NCBI GenBank assembly: GCA_036498945.1 | Contig: DASYEQ010000056.1 | Span: 1 to 64,000, forward strand | Length of the DNA stretch: 64,000 nt | Source of the DNA: JAQGMJ01 sp036498945 | Lineage (GTDB): Bacteria > Pseudomonadota > Gammaproteobacteria > Burkholderiales > JAEUOS01 | Reading direction: 5' to 3' | Shown here: one piece after another, positions 53,882-63,971 of the stretch | Layout: each line of letters starts with the position of its first letter | Position numbering within the stretch: position 1 is the first letter of the stretch | The notes under the pieces: model-generated | The model's database searches: none | Seen by the model: the letters and a program-made list of their open reading frames with translations, nothing else | Told to the model about the DNA's origin: nothing | Translations under genes and position numbers: made by a program

Positions 53882-54349
53882 ATGTTCACTACCGTCCTCC
53901 TGATCATCCACGGCCTGCTCGCCGTCGCGCTGCTCGGCGCCGTCACCCACCAGGCCATCAGCGTCTGGTGGAAGGCGCGCAAGCCCGCCGATTCCTTTGT
54001 TTCCCGCGTGCGCGCCGTACCCGCGACTTCCTACGCCAATGCGGTGGTATGGCTGTACGTCATCTCCACCATTCTCGGCGGCGTCATCTATCCCGACTAC
54101 CGGCTCAACGTGCGCGTGGTGCTGGAGCAGATGCAGATGCCGATGGCCAACGGCAGCTTCGAGCTCAAGGAGCACCTCGCCGTTCTCGGGCTCGCCTGCC
54201 TGCCGGCCTACTGGTATTTCTGGCGCGCGCCGCTGGCCGAGCGCTATACGCGCACGCGCGCGGCGCTGACCCTGTTCATCGCCTTCATCGTCTGGTGGAA
54301 TTTCCTCATCGGCCATATCCTCAACAACATCCGTGGGTTCGGCTCATGA
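53882..54349 (+). CDS. four-helix membrane protein, possible haem-b-type anchor
   Basis: 155 residues with about four transmembrane segments, of which the first has IIHGLLAVALLGAVTHQA (two His 13 residues apart) and the last FIAFIVWWNFLIGHILNN. His residues at the ends of helices are reminiscent of small cytochrome b anchors, but this is an inference without a family match. Second gene of the cluster, 59 bases after the first; ATGA overlap with the third. Confidence 0.7.
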   Translation: MFTTVLLIIHGLLAVALLGAVTHQAISVWWKARKPADSFVSRVRAVPATSYANAVVWLYVISTILGGVIYPDYRLNVRVVLEQMQMPMANGSFELKEHLAVLGLACLPAYWYFWRAPLAERYTRTRAALTLFIAFIVWWNFLIGHILNNIRGFGS

Positions 54350-54687
54350 AGGTCTCCGACAAGTTTCCCGTCTTCGCCATCGTCTTTTCCGTCGTCTGCA
54401 GTATCGTCTACGTCGTTTCGGTGGAGAAGAACTACGCCATGTTCACCTACCATCCCGCCCTCGGCCAGTTCGGCGCCGGCGTGGAAAAGGCCGGGGCGGA
54501 TGGCCCGGCGATGTACTGGTACGGCTGGATCGCGACCTCGACGCTGGCCGGCTTCGTCGCCGGGCTGCTCGCCTGCCTGCTGCCGCGCAACGTCGGCGAG
54601 CGCCTGTCCCCTGCCTTGTCCTGGACGGTGCCGCTGATCGGCAGCGTGGTTTTGGCTTATATTCTGCGCAACTACTTCCTGCACTAG
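54346..54687 (+). CDS. membrane protein of unknown function, cluster gene 3
   Basis: 113 residues with about three transmembrane segments (FAIVFSVVCSIVYVVSV, WIATSTLAGFVAGLLACLLP, WTVPLIGSVVLAYIL). Start fixed by the ATGA overlap with the previous gene. A soluble loop with EKNYAMFTYHPALGQFGAG probably faces the periplasm. Likely partner of the four-helix protein. Confidence 0.7.
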   Translation: MKVSDKFPVFAIVFSVVCSIVYVVSVEKNYAMFTYHPALGQFGAGVEKAGADGPAMYWYGWIATSTLAGFVAGLLACLLPRNVGERLSPALSWTVPLIGSVVLAYILRNYFLH

Positions 54688-55086
54688 TTGCGCGGGCTTT
54701 TCATCTTGCGTCTTTCCAGCTCCCGTTATCTTGCCTTCGCGCTCCTGCTTGCCTGTGCCCACGCGCAGGCGGGTGGTGAAATGGGCGATCCCGACCACGT
54801 CGACGAGGGCACGCCCTACTTCGGCTTCGTCAAGGACGCCGACGGTCGCGCCATCTACGACGCCAAGGTGGTCGCCGTCACCAAGGACGGCACGCGCCTG
54901 ATCGCTCGCACCGCCACCAACGGCATGTACAACTTCGGCAGCCTGAACAAGGACCTGAAGCCGGACGACGTCGCCATCTCCTGCACCAAGGACGGCTACA
55001 AGCCCTTGCGGATCTTCCGCCGCCCGCCCTCCTCCACCTCGACCAACAAGGCGGTGGAAACCGAGTGCCGCCTGCAGAAGGGCTAG
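54688..55086 (+). CDS. secreted carboxypeptidase-regulatory-like domain protein, cluster gene 4
   Basis: About 126-132 residues. Start is probably TTG at 54688 or 54706, as no ATG fits. A signal peptide (LAFALLLACAHAQAG) leads to a single CarboxypepD_reg-like domain with YFGFVKDADGRAIYDAKVVA and YNFGSLNKDL, and a late pair of Cys (ISCTKDG, ETECRL) that may be disulfide-linked. The same domain fused to haem proteins is seen in the first and fifth genes. Confidence 0.75.
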   Translation: MRGLFILRLSSSRYLAFALLLACAHAQAGGEMGDPDHVDEGTPYFGFVKDADGRAIYDAKVVAVTKDGTRLIARTATNGMYNFGSLNKDLKPDDVAISCTKDGYKPLRIFRRPPSSTSTNKAVETECRLQKG

Positions 55087-55099
55087 GCGGACCGCTTTC

Positions 55100-56743
55100 A
55101 TGAAGTACGCCTGCCGTTTCCTGGCGCGACACCTCGCTGCCTCCTGCCTCGCCTTGCCCCTCTTGCCCGCGTTCGCCGCCGATCTCGGCGGGCGCATATC
55201 CTCTGCCGCCGAAGGCGCGATGCAAGGCGTACTGGTCAGCGCACGCCGCGATGCTTCCACCATCACCTACACCGTCGTCAGCGGCAGCGACGGTCGCTAC
55301 GACTTCGCCGCCGCGCACCTCGCGCCCGGCCACTACACGCTTACCATCCGCGCCGCCGGCTACGAGCTCGCCGCGCCGGCCTCGGCCGATCTCGTGGGTG
55401 GCAAGCCCGCGCATCTCGACTTGTCGTTGCGCAAGGCCGCGAACCTCGCCGCGCAACTCACCAACGCCGAGTGGCTGCTTTCCATGCCGGGCACACCGGA
55501 GCAAAAGCGCCCGCTGATCGAGTGCATGAGCTGTCATACGCTGGAGCGCATCGCGCACAGCAAGTACACGGCGGAGCAGTTGCTGCCCGTGTTGCAGCGC
55601 ATGACCACCTACGCCAACAACACCACCATGGCCGCGGTGCAGATGCGCCACGTCAACCGCGCTTTCGACACCGAATCGTTCCGCAAGCTGGCCGCCTATC
55701 TGGCGAGCGTCAACCTCAGCACCTCCAGCACCTGGCCTTACCCGCTCAAGACCTTGCCGCGCCCCAGCAGCCGCGCCACCCGCGTGCTGATCACCGAATA
55801 CGACCTGCCGCGCAAGAACATCGCCCCGCACGACGTGCTGCTCGATGCGCAGGGCCGCGTCTGGTATGCCGACTTCGTCGCCAACATCCTGGGCCGCATG
55901 GATCCGGCCACCGGCAGCGTCAAGGAATATCCCTACCCGCTGATCAAGCCCGGTTTTCCCACCGGCGCGCTCGGCATGGAGGCGGACCGCGATGGCAACT
56001 GGTGGTTTGCCCCGGTATTCCAGTCGGGCCTCGTCAAGTTCGACATCAAGACGGAGAAGTTCGACATCTACCGCCTGCAATCCGAACTCGACGGCGACGC
56101 CGCGCAGCAGACCATGGTCGCCCCGCGCATGGCGCAAGTGGATGGCAAGGTATGGGCCAACGAAGGCAGCAAACAGTCAGTGCTGCGCCTGGATCTCGCC
56201 ACCCGCAAGTTCGAGCGCATCGACCCGTTCAAGACCATCGCCGCGCCAGGCAGCCACTTTCCCTACGGGCTGGTGACAGATGCCGGCAACAATCTCTATT
56301 TCATGGACTTCGCCGGCGAAGCACTGATCCGCGTCGACGCCAAAACGACGAAGACCACGATCTACCCCACGCCGACGCCGCGCTCACGCCCGCGCCGCGG
56401 CATGATCGACGAGCGCGGCCGCATCTGGTTCGCCGAATATGCCGCCAACAAGGTCGCCATGTTCGACACCAGGGAGGAAGAGTTCAAGGAGTGGGCCGTC
56501 CCCACGCCCCACACCTACCCCTACGATGCCTTGCTCGACCGCAACAACGAAGTGTGGAGCGGCTCCATGTCCACCGACCGCGTGCTGCGTCTCGACCCTG
56601 CCACCGGCAAGTCCGTCGAATACCTGCTGCCGCGCCAGACCAACATGCGCAAGGTCACAGTGGACGACCACGCCAAGCCCGCCACGGTGTGGATCGGCAG
56701 CAACCACGGCGCATCGATCATCAAGCTCACGCCGCTGGACTGA
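55100..56743 (+). CDS. secreted haem-c protein with Vgb-like beta-propeller, cluster gene 5
   Basis: 547 residues. Signal peptide (cleavage near LPAFAA, residue 26), CarboxypepD_reg-like domain (27-115, with SGSDGRYDFAA and YTLTIRAAGYEL), haem c site CMSCH at 142-146, and a propeller of virginiamycin-B-lyase type (about 225-547) with repeats LDAQGRVWYADF, TDAGNNLYFMDF, IDERGRIWFAEY and LDRNNEVWSGSM. Vgb enzymes are C-O lyases; the fused haem suggests redox or electron transfer instead. It ends 70 bases before a hairpin pair. Homologous in layout to the first gene, probably an old duplication. Confidence 0.85.
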   Translation: MKYACRFLARHLAASCLALPLLPAFAADLGGRISSAAEGAMQGVLVSARRDASTITYTVVSGSDGRYDFAAAHLAPGHYTLTIRAAGYELAAPASADLVGGKPAHLDLSLRKAANLAAQLTNAEWLLSMPGTPEQKRPLIECMSCHTLERIAHSKYTAEQLLPVLQRMTTYANNTTMAAVQMRHVNRAFDTESFRKLAAYLASVNLSTSSTWPYPLKTLPRPSSRATRVLITEYDLPRKNIAPHDVLLDAQGRVWYADFVANILGRMDPATGSVKEYPYPLIKPGFPTGALGMEADRDGNWWFAPVFQSGLVKFDIKTEKFDIYRLQSELDGDAAQQTMVAPRMAQVDGKVWANEGSKQSVLRLDLATRKFERIDPFKTIAAPGSHFPYGLVTDAGNNLYFMDFAGEALIRVDAKTTKTTIYPTPTPRSRPRRGMIDERGRIWFAEYAANKVAMFDTREEEFKEWAVPTPHTYPYDALLDRNNEVWSGSMSTDRVLRLDPATGKSVEYLLPRQTNMRKVTVDDHAKPATVWIGSNHGASIIKLTPLD

Positions 56744-56813
56744 CTCGTCCTGTGAGAGCAGGCTCGCCGTCTCGCACCGCAACAACAACGGCGCGGCATC
56801 ACGCCCCACATAA

Positions 56814-56840
56814 CAAGAGCGCCGCAACGCGGCGCTCTTG
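56814..56840 (+). terminator. hairpin after the haem/propeller cluster
   Basis: 12-base-pair perfect stem CAAGAGCGCCGC with its complement and a 3-base loop, 70 bases past the last cluster gene, with only a short T-rich tail. Confidence 0.6.
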
Positions 56841-56857
56841 TTCGTAGCTCTCTCGTC

Positions 56858-56889
56858 AAAAAATCGTCCGGCTCTGCCGGCGATTTTTT
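56858..56889. terminator. bidirectional terminator between cluster and typA
   Basis: AAAAAATCG-T-CCGGC-TCT-GCCGG-CGATTTTTT: a stem with A-run on one arm and T-run on the other, so it can end transcripts arriving from both the cluster and typA. Confidence 0.85.
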
Positions 56890-56932
56890 GCAGATTAGAC
56901 CACGCAAAGGTAGGTTTGTACTTTTGCGTGCT

Positions 56933-58750
<1,818 letters not shown>

Positions 58751-58922
58751 GAAAAATCCTTGAGGCCCGACGGCCCTTAGGGCCCGGAAGAATGCTGCGA
58801 TGCAAAACCCGCCATTGTACGCGGTTTTTGCCCGAATAGCATGACAAATTCCTTTAAATTGAGATACATAGGCCCTTTTTCCAGGGGCTTGGGTCGTTGC
58901 CACGAAGGTCCCGGCGTGCCAA

Positions 58923-59053
58923 CCTGAGAAAACCCCAGGTTTTTCGTGAAAATGGGAACACGCTTGTGGTCGCGCCCTGAGAAAACCTGAGGTTTTTCGC
59001 AAAAACGCGCAGCCGGGCGGTCGTCAACCTGAGAAAACCTGATGTTTTTGCGG
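58923..59053. repeat. three tandem hairpin repeats, period 52-53 bases
   Basis: CCTGAGAAAAcctgaggttt-like units start at 58923, 58976 and 59028. Each core can fold on itself (AAAACC with GGTTTT), and the spacers share GGTCG and AAAAA pieces. The period is 53 then 52 bases. It lies between typA and its divergent-side neighbour's terminator. Confidence 0.75.
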
Positions 59054-59240
59054 AATTTCGCGGGTGGCCGCTACTACAACCGTGGTACCCAGGCCGCGCT
59101 GCCCTCCCGGCGCGCGAGCGCCACGAGCGCAAGCGGGTGGCACGTTTCATCTGATTCACCAATGCATCGAGGGCCGCAGCAGCCCTTGCTGTTACCAAAG
59201 ATACGCGAAGTTCGCCGGCACGTACACAGGGTTGGACAAC

Positions 59241-59271
59241 AAAAAAGCCGCGGCATTCCTGCCGCGGCTTT
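59241..59271 (-). terminator. intrinsic terminator of the Old Yellow Enzyme gene
   Basis: 12-base-pair stem AAAGCCGCGGCA with TGCCGCGGCTTT and a TTCC loop; on the minus-strand transcript it ends in a run of T. 20 bases past the gene's stop. Confidence 0.9.
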
Positions 59272-59290
59272 GTGCCGTTCTACCGCTGCT

Positions 59291-60364
59291 TCAGGCCAGC
59301 GCCGGATAGTCGCTATAGCCCTTCTCGCCCGGCGTGTAGAACGTGCTGTCGTCGGGCACAGTAACCTCCGCGCCTTTGCGGTAGCGTTCCACCAGGTCCG
59401 GGTTGGAGATGAACGGCCGGCCGATGGCGATCAGGTCGGCGCGGTCTTCGCGCAAGGCCTGTTCCGCGCTCTTGGCGTCGAAGCCGCCGGCGAGAATGAA
59501 GGGGCCGGCGAAAACTTCGCGCAGCCTGGTCTTCAGCGTCTCCGGCACCGCGGGCGCGCCCATCGCTGAATGGTCGAGCACGTGCAGGTAGGCGAGCTTG
59601 AGGTCGGAAAGTTCTTGCGCCAGCGCCAGGTATTGCGCGTCCTGCTCCGGGTAATGGCCGGTGGCGTTGAACACGCCGTAGGGCGAGAGACGCAGGCCGA
59701 CGCGCTCGGCGCCGATGGCGGCCACCGCGCCGCGCGCGATTTCCAGCAGGAAGCGGTTGCGGTTTTCGATGCTGCCGCCGTAGTTGTCGCTGCGCTTGTT
59801 GACGTTGGCGTTCAGAAATTGCTCGATCAGGTAGCCGTTGGCGCCGTGCAATTCGATACCGTCGAAGCCGGCTTCAATCGCCAGTTTCGCCGCCTGCACG
59901 TATTCGCCGATGGCGCGGTCGATGTCGGCGGCGGTCATGGCGCGCGGCTTGTCGTGCGCCTGCATGCCTTTGGCGTCGGTATACATCTCGCCTTCGAGCG
60001 CGGCCTCCGCAGGCGCCACCACCTCGGCGGTGGCCGGCAGGTTCAGGCGCGTGCCGACACGCCCGGTGTGCATCAGCTGGACAAAGATCTTGCCGCCCTT
60101 GGCATGCACCGCATCGGTGACGAGCTTCCAGCCCTTCACGTGCTCGGCATTGAACAGGCCCGGAATGCGCGGGTAGCCCAGGCCATTGGGAGAGGGCGAA
60201 GTGCCCTCGGTGACGATCAGGCCGGCGCCGGCGCGCTGGCCGTAATACTCGGCCATCAGCGCATTGGGGGTATTGGCGACAACGGCACGGCTGCGCGTCA
60301 TCGGCGACATGACGACGCGATTTTTCAGATTGAGGGCGCGGGAGGAAAAGGAATCGAACAGCAT
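59291..60364 (-). CDS. alkene reductase, Old Yellow Enzyme family (NemA-like)
   Basis: 357-residue FMN barrel enzyme that reduces activated C=C bonds and nitro groups with NAD(P)H. The substrate-binding His173/Asn176 pair is in HGANGYLIEQF, and SDNYGGSIENR and IGRPFISNPDL complete the OYE signature. ATG at 60364 follows AAAGG. Single-gene unit with its own terminator; divergent from a binding-protein gene across 221 bases. Confidence 0.92.
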   Translation of the reverse strand: MLFDSFSSRALNLKNRVVMSPMTRSRAVVANTPNALMAEYYGQRAGAGLIVTEGTSPSPNGLGYPRIPGLFNAEHVKGWKLVTDAVHAKGGKIFVQLMHTGRVGTRLNLPATAEVVAPAEAALEGEMYTDAKGMQAHDKPRAMTAADIDRAIGEYVQAAKLAIEAGFDGIELHGANGYLIEQFLNANVNKRSDNYGGSIENRNRFLLEIARGAVAAIGAERVGLRLSPYGVFNATGHYPEQDAQYLALAQELSDLKLAYLHVLDHSAMGAPAVPETLKTRLREVFAGPFILAGGFDAKSAEQALREDRADLIAIGRPFISNPDLVERYRKGAEVTVPDDSTFYTPGEKGYSDYPALA

Positions 60365-60585
60365 GGGTACACCTTTATTGAATTTAATGACACGGCATCC
60401 CGCAGTGCATATCCCGGGAGCGACTGGCAGCTTGGGGTTTGCGCGAATGATTTCAAGCATCCCCGCCCTACAATACGCGGCGATGACCTGCCTGGCTGCA
60501 AGGGCATTCACCTGAAACTGCGGCACGGGTAACATGCGTGCAGGATTGCGCAATAAAAACTGACCGGTCACCGGAGGAGAACAAT

Positions 60586-61614
60586 ATGCATCGCACCCCC
60601 ATCGCAGGCCGCCGGCATTTTCTTGCCCAGCTCGGCGCCGGCGCCCTCGCACCCGCTTTGGCGCGCGCCGCCGATGCACCCACCGCGATCAAGTTCGCGC
60701 TCAACCGCGGGCCCTACGATGCGTCGAACGCGCCCTTTTTACTGGCGCGTGACCGCGGCTGGTTCGCACAGGAGGGCTTGAACGTCGATTTGTCGCTGTC
60801 GAAAAACGTGGTCGATGCGATCCGCCGCGTGGCTTCCAACGAATGCGACTTTGGCTTTGCGGATTTCGCGGTGGTGACGCGCTATGCGTCCGAGCACCCG
60901 GAATCGGCGCCGCATCTGCTCTATTCGATCTTCGACCGCTCGCCGGCGGCGATCGTCACCTGGAAATCATCCGGTGTGCGCTCCGTGCATGACCTGCCGG
61001 GCAAGACGCTCGCCGCCACCGTGGGCGACGGCGCCTATCAATTGTGGCCGGCATTCTGCCGCGCCAACAACTTCGACCCCAAGCGCGTGAAGATTCTCGA
61101 AGTGGGCCTGGAGGCGCGCGAAGAGGTGATGCACGAGCGCAAGGTGGACGGCGCCATCGGCTTTGACTCGACCATTCTCTACAAGCTGGTGCACATGGGC
61201 GCCAGGCGCGACGCGGTCGGCTTCCTGCACTACGCCGATGCGGGCCTTCCGCTCTACTCCAACGGCATCATCATTTCGCGCAAGGCGCTGGCGGAAAAGG
61301 GCCGAACCATCCGCGGCCTGATGCGCGCCTGCGCGCGCGGCTGGCATGCCTCGCTGTTGCGCCCTGCCGCCATGCTGGCGGTGCTGGCCGCCGCCAATCC
61401 GAAAGCCGACATGGCGCTGGAAAGCGAGCGCTTCGAGTGGATCCGCGACCAGCAGATCGCCACCGCCAACGTGAAAAAGAACGGCATGGGCACCATCGAC
61501 CGTGCGCGCTTCATGCGCACGGCCAAGCTGCTGCTGCCGCAGGCGGATAGGTCGCAACTGGCGGCGCTGATCGAAGATTCCTATCTGCCGCCGGCGCAGT
61601 TGCGCGCCATCTGA
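60586..61614 (+). CDS. ABC transporter substrate-binding protein, NMT1/SsuA-like
   Basis: 342 residues. A Tat-type signal (GRRHFLAQLGAGALAPALARA) and a type 2 binding fold with FALNRGPYDASNAPFLLARD at the start of the mature part. Relatives bind thiamine precursors, sulfonates, nitrate or aromatic acids. GGAGGAG precedes the ATG at 60586. No permease or ATPase gene is nearby. A Bug-type binding protein follows after 7 bases. Confidence 0.85.
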   Translation: MHRTPIAGRRHFLAQLGAGALAPALARAADAPTAIKFALNRGPYDASNAPFLLARDRGWFAQEGLNVDLSLSKNVVDAIRRVASNECDFGFADFAVVTRYASEHPESAPHLLYSIFDRSPAAIVTWKSSGVRSVHDLPGKTLAATVGDGAYQLWPAFCRANNFDPKRVKILEVGLEAREEVMHERKVDGAIGFDSTILYKLVHMGARRDAVGFLHYADAGLPLYSNGIIISRKALAEKGRTIRGLMRACARGWHASLLRPAAMLAVLAAANPKADMALESERFEWIRDQQIATANVKKNGMGTIDRARFMRTAKLLLPQADRSQLAALIEDSYLPPAQLRAI

Positions 61615-61621
61615 GGCCACC

Positions 61622-62596
61622 ATGGACCGTCGCACCTTCCACCGCGCGCTGGGCGCCCTCGCCCTCCCTGCCGCCTTTCCGGCCACCGCGCAGACCGCGG
61701 CCTATCCGAAAAGCCCGATCCGCCTGATCGTCAATTTTCCCGCCGGCGGCACCGTCGATACCCTGGCGCGCCTGTTCGGCCAGAAGCTGCAGGACAAGTG
61801 GGGCCAGCCGGTCACCGTCGACAACCGGCCCGGCGCCGGCGGCAACATCGGCGCCGCCCTGGTCTACAGCGCCGAGCCAGACGGCTACAACCTGCTCGTC
61901 ACCCCGCCGGGGCCGCTGTCGATCAACCAGAACCTGTACAAGAAACTGGGCTACGAGCCGGAGAAGTTCGTGCCCGTCTCCATGCTCGCCACCAGCCCCA
62001 ACGTGATTACCGCGCGCGCCGATTTCCCCGCAGGCAGCGTGAAGGAATTGCTGGCGTATGCGAAGGCGCATCCGGGCAAGGTCACCTACGGCTCGCAGGG
62101 CAACGGCTCGACTTCGCACTTGACCGGGCAGATGCTCGCCAACTTCGGCGGCGTCGAACTGGTGCACGTGCCCTACAAGGGCGAAGGCCCGGCGCTGGTC
62201 GACCTGATCGCCGGGCGCGTCGACCTGTTCCTCGGCAACATCTCCGCCGTCGCCAAGTTCCGCCAGGAGGGCAAGGTGAAGTTCCTCGCCGTGGCCGCCG
62301 CGCGCCGCTTTGCCGGCGCGATGGACGTGCCCACCGCCGCCGAAGCCGGCCTGCCCGGCTTCGAAGCCAGCGCCTGGTTCGCCGTCGTTGCGCCGCCCGG
62401 CACGCCGGCCGCAATCACGCAAAAGCTGCAAGGCGCCCTCGCCGAAGCGCTGGCGCAGCCCGAGGTGCAGCAAAGGATCATTGCGCAAAACATGGAGCCG
62501 GCGCACATGAGCGGCGCCGAACTGGCGGAATTCATCGCCGCCGAGCGGGTGCGCTGGAAGAAGGTGATCGCGACGGCGAACGTGACGGTGGATTGA
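61622..62596 (+). CDS. Bug/TctC-family tripartite transporter binding protein
   Basis: 324-residue periplasmic binding protein for carboxylates of the Bug group. Signal with RRTFHRALGALALPAAF, then YPKSPIRLIVNFPAGGTVD, the domain 1 signature, NRPGAGGNIG, YGSQGNGSTSHL and VPYKGEGPALVDL. No TctA/TctB membrane subunits are adjacent, as is common for the numerous orphan Bug proteins of Burkholderiales. Starts 7 bases after the NMT1-like gene. Confidence 0.92.
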   Translation: MDRRTFHRALGALALPAAFPATAQTAAYPKSPIRLIVNFPAGGTVDTLARLFGQKLQDKWGQPVTVDNRPGAGGNIGAALVYSAEPDGYNLLVTPPGPLSINQNLYKKLGYEPEKFVPVSMLATSPNVITARADFPAGSVKELLAYAKAHPGKVTYGSQGNGSTSHLTGQMLANFGGVELVHVPYKGEGPALVDLIAGRVDLFLGNISAVAKFRQEGKVKFLAVAAARRFAGAMDVPTAAEAGLPGFEASAWFAVVAPPGTPAAITQKLQGALAEALAQPEVQQRIIAQNMEPAHMSGAELAEFIAAERVRWKKVIATANVTVD

Positions 62597-62605
62597 GGCT
62601 GCTCT

Positions 62606-62998
62606 CTAGTCGCAAAGCTCAGCGCCCAGGCGGTCGCGGATCGCGACATTCCCGCCGCGATAGCGAATGGCGCCGACGCGGCAGGACTCGGCCGCCTTAC
62701 GTACTTGCTCGATTTCCTCGGGCGTTGACGGCTGGCGCAGGAAGTGTGTATCGCAACAGAGGCTGTCGAGCGGTGCCAGGCATTCCGGCGCCAAGCTTTC
62801 GGGAACCTCACAACTCAGGCACTCACCGGTTGTATAAAAATCGCCGGGAGCGTCCTGGCAGTTCCGCTCCATTCGCAGGATCGACGGTCGGGACGCCCCA
62901 AGCCCGCCCGACGCCGGCACGCGGCCGCCTCGGCTTCTACGCATCACGATCAGCAACAACAAGATCAGGATCGCGGCTGGAGCAGCGAAATTCTCCAT
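62606..62998 (-). CDS. membrane-anchored ferredoxin-like protein with incomplete cysteine motif
   Basis: 130 residues: a transmembrane helix (AAILILLLLIV), a Gly/Arg linker, then a ferredoxin-like domain with ECLSCEVPESLAPE (Cys60, Cys63, and Pro66 where the third Cys is expected) and EEIEQVRKAAESCRVGAI (Cys106). The QPSTPEE segment before it is typical of single-cluster ferredoxins. With three usable ligands a 3Fe-4S centre, or another nearby Cys (73, 81, 82), is possible. Faces the cytoplasm or periplasm depending on orientation. Convergent with the Bug gene. Confidence 0.6.
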   Translation of the reverse strand: MENFAAPAAILILLLLIVMRRSRGGRVPASGGLGASRPSILRMERNCQDAPGDFYTTGECLSCEVPESLAPECLAPLDSLCCDTHFLRQPSTPEEIEQVRKAAESCRVGAIRYRGGNVAIRDRLGAELCD

Positions 62999-63028
62999 GC
63001 ATCGATTCTGCCATACAGGGATGCCTCG

Positions 63029-63919
63029 CTACACCTTGAATTGCTGGAACTCCTGCTTCATCCATTCAATGAATACGCGCGTGCGCATCGGCAGCAGGCG
63101 CGCGTTCGGGTAGACGATGTTGATCGGCCGCGGCGGCTGTTCGAACTCGGTGAGCACCACGCGCAGCGCCTTTTCGCGCACTTGCGGCGCGGGCTGGTAG
63201 GCGAGAAAGTTGCCGAAGCCGAAGCCAGCGGCGCAGGCGGCGACTGCTGGCGCGGCCTGGTTGAAGTCGAGATTGCCGCTGACGGGGACGACGAAGGCGG
63301 CGCCGTTTTCGTAATAGGTCCAGCCGGGACTTACGCTGGTGTCGAAGCGCACGCAGTTATGCACCATCAGGTCGCGCGGATGCTTCGGGGCACCGTGGCG
63401 CTTGAGATAGGCGGGGCTGGCGACGGTGACGCGGCGCAGGCTGCCGAGTTGCTGCGCCACCAGGCTGGAATCATCCAGGCGGCTGATACGGATGCCGACA
63501 TCCACGCCTTCATCCACCAGATCAACCACGCGGTCGTACAGGCGCAGGCTGACGCGCATCTTGTCGTAGCGCCGCACGAAACGGGTGACGGCGGGGGCGA
63601 CGTGCATCTGGCCGAACAGCACCGGCGCGGTGACGATCAACTGGCCGGCGGGCTCGGCGGCGTCCAGGCTCAGGGCATTCTCGCCTTCCTCGACGGCGGC
63701 GAGCACCTGGCGGCAGGTGTCGAGATAGCGCCGGCCTTCGTCGGTGAGCGAAATGCGCCGCGTGGTGCGGTTGATCAGGCGCACGCCGAGGCTCGTCTCC
63801 AGCGCCGCGAGGGTGCGCACCACCGCGGGCAGCGAGGCGCCGGCCTGCCGGGCGGCGGCGGTGAGGCTACCGGCCTCGGCGATACGCAGGTAGGTCTGCA
63901 TGGCCTTGAGCTTGTCCAC
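63029..63919 (-). CDS. LysR-family transcriptional regulator
   Basis: 296 residues. Winged-helix domain (AEAGSLTAAARQAGASLPAV then VRTLAALETSLGVRLINRTT) and effector domain with DVGIRISRLDDSSLVAQQLG, of the broad CrgA/AaeR-like group. GTG start at 63919. An inverted repeat upstream (63947-63971) is its likely autoregulatory site; the target gene is probably just outside the window. Confidence 0.9.
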   Translation of the reverse strand: MDKLKAMQTYLRIAEAGSLTAAARQAGASLPAVVRTLAALETSLGVRLINRTTRRISLTDEGRRYLDTCRQVLAAVEEGENALSLDAAEPAGQLIVTAPVLFGQMHVAPAVTRFVRRYDKMRVSLRLYDRVVDLVDEGVDVGIRISRLDDSSLVAQQLGSLRRVTVASPAYLKRHGAPKHPRDLMVHNCVRFDTSVSPGWTYYENGAAFVVPVSGNLDFNQAAPAVAACAAGFGFGNFLAYQPAPQVREKALRVVLTEFEQPPRPINIVYPNARLLPMRTRVFIEWMKQEFQQFKV

Positions 63920-63946
63920 TATTCATCCGTTATCTGGAGTAGTCAA

Positions 63947-63971
63947 TTGCAGATTACACCATTTATTGCAA
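63947..63971. promoter_or_regulatory. inverted repeat TTGCA-n15-TGCAA upstream of LysR gene
   Basis: Two half-sites of opposite direction, 27 bases upstream of the GTG start, as expected of a LysR-type control site. The outer region has T-rich and A-rich flanks. Confidence 0.4.

Larger units (their letters stand above)
58751..59290. other. intergenic region between typA and the Old Yellow Enzyme gene
   Basis: 540 bases with no gene. It holds the typA leader (a TACAAT-like -10 on the minus strand at 58814-58819), the tandem hairpin repeat (58923-59053), about 185 bases with nothing visible, and the terminator of the next gene (59241-59271). Confidence 0.6.

Noticed and set aside
58923..59053. 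CRISPR array
   Set aside because: Only three degenerate units, the spacers are related to each other and no cas gene is present.
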